Source: GCA-2718815 sp963578105 (GTDB lineage: Bacteria; Planctomycetota; Planctomycetia; Pirellulales; Pirellulaceae). Taken from it: 64,000 nucleotides of DNA. This document shows, one piece after another, positions 62,158-64,000 of this stretch; positions within the stretch are counted from its first letter, which is position 1; each line of letters starts with the position of its first letter. The position numbers and the translations under genes are program-made. The stretch is taken from NCBI GenBank assembly GCA_963578105.1, contig CAUZBP010000004.1:82924-146923 (forward strand), given 5' to 3'. The notes beneath the pieces were generated by a model. The model was not told the DNA's origin, searched no databases, and saw only the letters and a list, made by a program, of their open reading frames with translations.

Positions 62158-63198
62158 TCAAGTGGTAGGACCGTTCGAGATTGCACTGGCAATCCGCCAA
62201 TTCCCGGCCTGATCGCAAGCAGCGTAGTACATGCGGTATTTTCCCGCACCAAGATGGATCACCGACATGTCTTCGGCATGCACGCCGTCCAGGTCATTGC
62301 CATGGTATCCGTCTCCTTCAATGGCACACTCACCTCGGCTCCAGACCAGGCCGTCCGCCGAGTAGGCCATGAAAATCCGGGACCGGTACCCCGCCATGTC
62401 GGTCGCGATCGATGCGGCTGCAAAGTCTTCGCTGGAACCTGTCGTGACGGCGTTGACGTCGTGGCTCGGATGCAGTGGGACTTTGGTTCCCGGTGGCACA
62501 TCTTGCCACGCGGAGTAGACCATGCTCCAGCTGTCCTGGCCACCCTGTGGCGGTATCGCTTCGGCTGCTGTGACGCCCCCCGAGTCATAGGTGGTCTGCC
62601 TCTCCTTGATTCGATAACCCGCCTCGAAGGTGAAGTGAAGGCCGTCGTTGGTGACGGCACTGATCACACCTTTCGTCGTCCGTTGATCGCCCGGGTTTGG
62701 GACCTGGCCAAAACAATACAATCGGCCACGACCGTCAGGAAGCGGCGAAAAGCGGGGGCCGCCAGTCCGTTCCGGACCCTGCAGTCGGATCCCGTCCTCC
62801 AGTTCCCAGGACAGCATGTCGCGGGAGATTGCACTGCAGATGACGGTTGGTCGATCGGCCGTGCCGCGGGACTCAAAATACATCCGCCAGCCACCGTCAT
62901 TGATCCGGGTGACTGTTGGCGCAAGGATGCGAAGTGACATGTGAGGCAGTTCTGGATGTGGCGCCAGGCGAATCCCCGGTTCCGTCTGAAAAAACAGCCC
63001 ATCTTCTGAAACCGCACTCAGGATATATCCCTGGCACGAGGGGAAAGGTTTGCCCGGTCCGACGGCCGTGTAGAACAATCGAAACCCGCCGGACGGGTTG
63101 CGAACAATGCAGGGCGCCTGACACTTCGAACTGTCCAGGTCTCGAGATCCTTGCAGGCGGGGCCCGGGTTCTTTCAGCCAATGGTGAGTGACGGGCAT
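62158..63198 (-). CDS. Five-bladed propeller glycosidase-like protein
   Basis: 346 residues built of propeller blades: QGYILSAVSEDGLFFQTEPG, VICSAISRDMLSWELEDG, GVISAVTNDGLHFTFEAGY, SRIFMAYSADGLVWSRGE and KYRMYYAACDQAGNWRIAS are successive strand-turn-W/F repeats. GFRLFYTAVGPGKP in the first blade also fits GH43/GH32-like proteins. No signal peptide. The ATG at 63198 begins a hydrophilic N-terminus, MPVTHHWLKEPGPRL. It is 54 bases upstream of the SSS symporter, so co-transcription is likely. Enzyme activity is inferred from the fold and the cluster. Confidence 0.75.
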   Translation of the reverse strand: MPVTHHWLKEPGPRLQGSRDLDSSKCQAPCIVRNPSGGFRLFYTAVGPGKPFPSCQGYILSAVSEDGLFFQTEPGIRLAPHPELPHMSLRILAPTVTRINDGGWRMYFESRGTADRPTVICSAISRDMLSWELEDGIRLQGPERTGGPRFSPLPDGRGRLYCFGQVPNPGDQRTTKGVISAVTNDGLHFTFEAGYRIKERQTTYDSGGVTAAEAIPPQGGQDSWSMVYSAWQDVPPGTKVPLHPSHDVNAVTTGSSEDFAAASIATDMAGYRSRIFMAYSADGLVWSRGECAIEGDGYHGNDLDGVHAEDMSVIHLGAGKYRMYYAACDQAGNWRIASAISNGPTT

Positions 63199-63374
63199 GA
63201 TGGTTACCCCATTGCGTCGTGCGTTGTGAGAAAAGTTGCTCCGGTCTCGCGAGGAATCGACCTGCCAGTGGGCCTGTATGTCGTGTTGATTCGAATTACA
63301 CGCCGGCTGCTGGACCCTTTCGGTTCAGAGAAAAACAGACTATCGAATATCCAAACTTTGACAACCCCGGGCAT

Positions 63375-64000
63375 CTAACGGCAGTGTCGAAAAAGAAATC
63401 GTGTTCGGGATGAACCACAGCGCCGAAATAGATCACCGGGCGTAGCCAACAAGGGGCCCGGGTGAACTGCCAGGGGCCGCAGCGTCAGGTTCTTGTACCA
63501 CACCTCGCTGTTGTGATCGGTAAGCATGATACGGCCGGGCCCGACGTCTCCGAAACCGGAGACATCGGAGAATTTGCTGTTTGCCTTTTGTTGACGCCAT
63601 CGACAGCCACCGACACGGGCCACAAGGAGACGCTGGCCATTCAGCCAGTGTTCGATATGCCTTCCGCAAACAAGAATGCGGGCGTGGTTGTACTGGCCCG
63701 CGGGATGAAGAGGTTTGGAGCGGGCCGGTCGATACATGTCGTAAAGAGAACCTGTCGAATGCTTAGGGTCAATCTCCGGGTGCATGGCATCGTCCAGGAT
63801 TTGGAACTCGCACCCCAGCACACGGCCTGCGAAATTCCGCACGCGGTACTTCACGCCACTGTTGGTTCCGGCTGTTATTTTCCACTCGAATTGAAGATCG
63901 AAGTTACAGAACTGCCGGGTGGTGACGATATGACCCGCCCTTCCGCGATCGTTTCGCAGGTGGATCTCTCCCTCGATAACTTCCCAGCCGTCTTGGATCG
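63375..64000 (-). CDS. DUF1080 (3-keto-disaccharide hydrolase-like) protein, 5' part outside window
   Basis: The minus-strand frame is open to the right edge, so the N-terminus is missing. 208 residues are visible. They match DUF1080, a concanavalin-like beta sandwich: QDGWEVIEGEIHLRND, FCNFDLQFEWKITAGTNSGV followed by KYRV, GCEFQILDDAMHPEID, GSLYDMYRPA, KPLHPAGQYNHARILVCGRH and IEHWLNGQRLLVARV are successive family strands. Some DUF1080 members hydrolyse 3-keto-glycosides, others are carbohydrate-binding. It is the first gene of the minus-strand cluster (then propeller, SSS symporter, TIM-barrel protein), with a 176-base gap to the next gene. Confidence 0.85.
   Translation of the reverse strand, partial: IQDGWEVIEGEIHLRNDRGRAGHIVTTRQFCNFDLQFEWKITAGTNSGVKYRVRNFAGRVLGCEFQILDDAMHPEIDPKHSTGSLYDMYRPARSKPLHPAGQYNHARILVCGRHIEHWLNGQRLLVARVGGCRWRQQKANSKFSDVSGFGDVGPGRIMLTDHNSEVWYKNLTLRPLAVHPGPLLATPGDLFRRCGSSRTRFLFRHCR

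Noticed and set aside
1..64000. Search for tRNA genes, rRNA, CRISPR arrays, transposases and phage genes
   Set aside because: None was recognised; no regular spaced repeats and no T-loop-like sequences in intergenic gaps.

Overview
The window reads as a chromosomal segment of a planctomycete (phylum Planctomycetota, probably a marine or freshwater Planctomycetales/Pirellulales-type bacterium). The evidence is direct: two DUF1549/DUF1553 proteins with N-terminal planctomycete cytochrome motifs, three DUF1501 proteins, a long ECF-type sigma factor with a C-terminal extension, and a bacterial set of tetrahydromethanopterin (H4MPT) genes, which occur in planctomycetes and some methylotrophs. GC content is moderately high throughout. 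No rRNA, tRNA, CRISPR array, insertion sequence or phage gene was recognised.

Layout. 1-2714: a truncated glycosyltransferase, dapA and pdxJ, all on the minus strand. 3004-9115: a minus-strand six-gene run (SDR, dihydropteroate synthase-like DUF6513 protein, pabB, pabA, DUF447, beta-RFAP synthase) that looks like a pABA/H4MPT cofactor operon. 9391-17949: a diverged FabD-like acyltransferase, a Nudix protein, queA, a glycosyltransferase, rsmH, a MoCo-carrier-like protein and envelope proteins. 18200-22920: a DUF1501 + PSCyt1/DUF1549/DUF1553 pair. 23498-28435: two Cys/Met-metabolism PLP enzymes, a Cys-rich exported protein and a nucleoside-sugar epimerase-like protein. 28483-33061: a two-gene NAD-linked formate dehydrogenase with a fused NuoE/NuoF-like diaphorase subunit. 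33406-49719: mixed housekeeping and planctomycete-specific genes (2OG-Fe oxygenase, zinc-ribbon protein, GH57/DUF3536, UbiB kinase, SMP-30 lactonase, lipoprotein, large esterase, sigma factor, 2-hydroxyacid dehydrogenase). 49863-57070: RidA-like protein and a DUF1501/PSCyt/DUF1501 triplet. 57224-64000: a carbohydrate-type cluster (two five-bladed propeller proteins, a TIM-barrel hydrolase-like protein, an SSS symporter, a DUF1080 protein).

How the genes fit together. The cofactor operon makes pABA (PabAB), condenses it with PRPP (beta-RFAP synthase) and probably couples it to a pterin (DUF6513). The product would be an H4MPT-type C1 carrier. Formate from H4MPT-linked formaldehyde oxidation would be a natural substrate for the formate dehydrogenase 20 kb away; this link is inferred. 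The right end looks like uptake (SSS symporter) plus processing of a glycoside, next to the DUF1501/PSCyt modules typical of planctomycete polysaccharide loci.

The most unusual observations are: an SDR in the H4MPT operon that lacks the catalytic Tyr; stop codons placed inside or beside short perfect hairpins at many genes; a strongly structured intergenic region at 48325-48656; a 26-bp perfect palindrome at 50447-50472; a FabD homologue and a RidA homologue missing key residues; and several proteins with large unrecognised domains.
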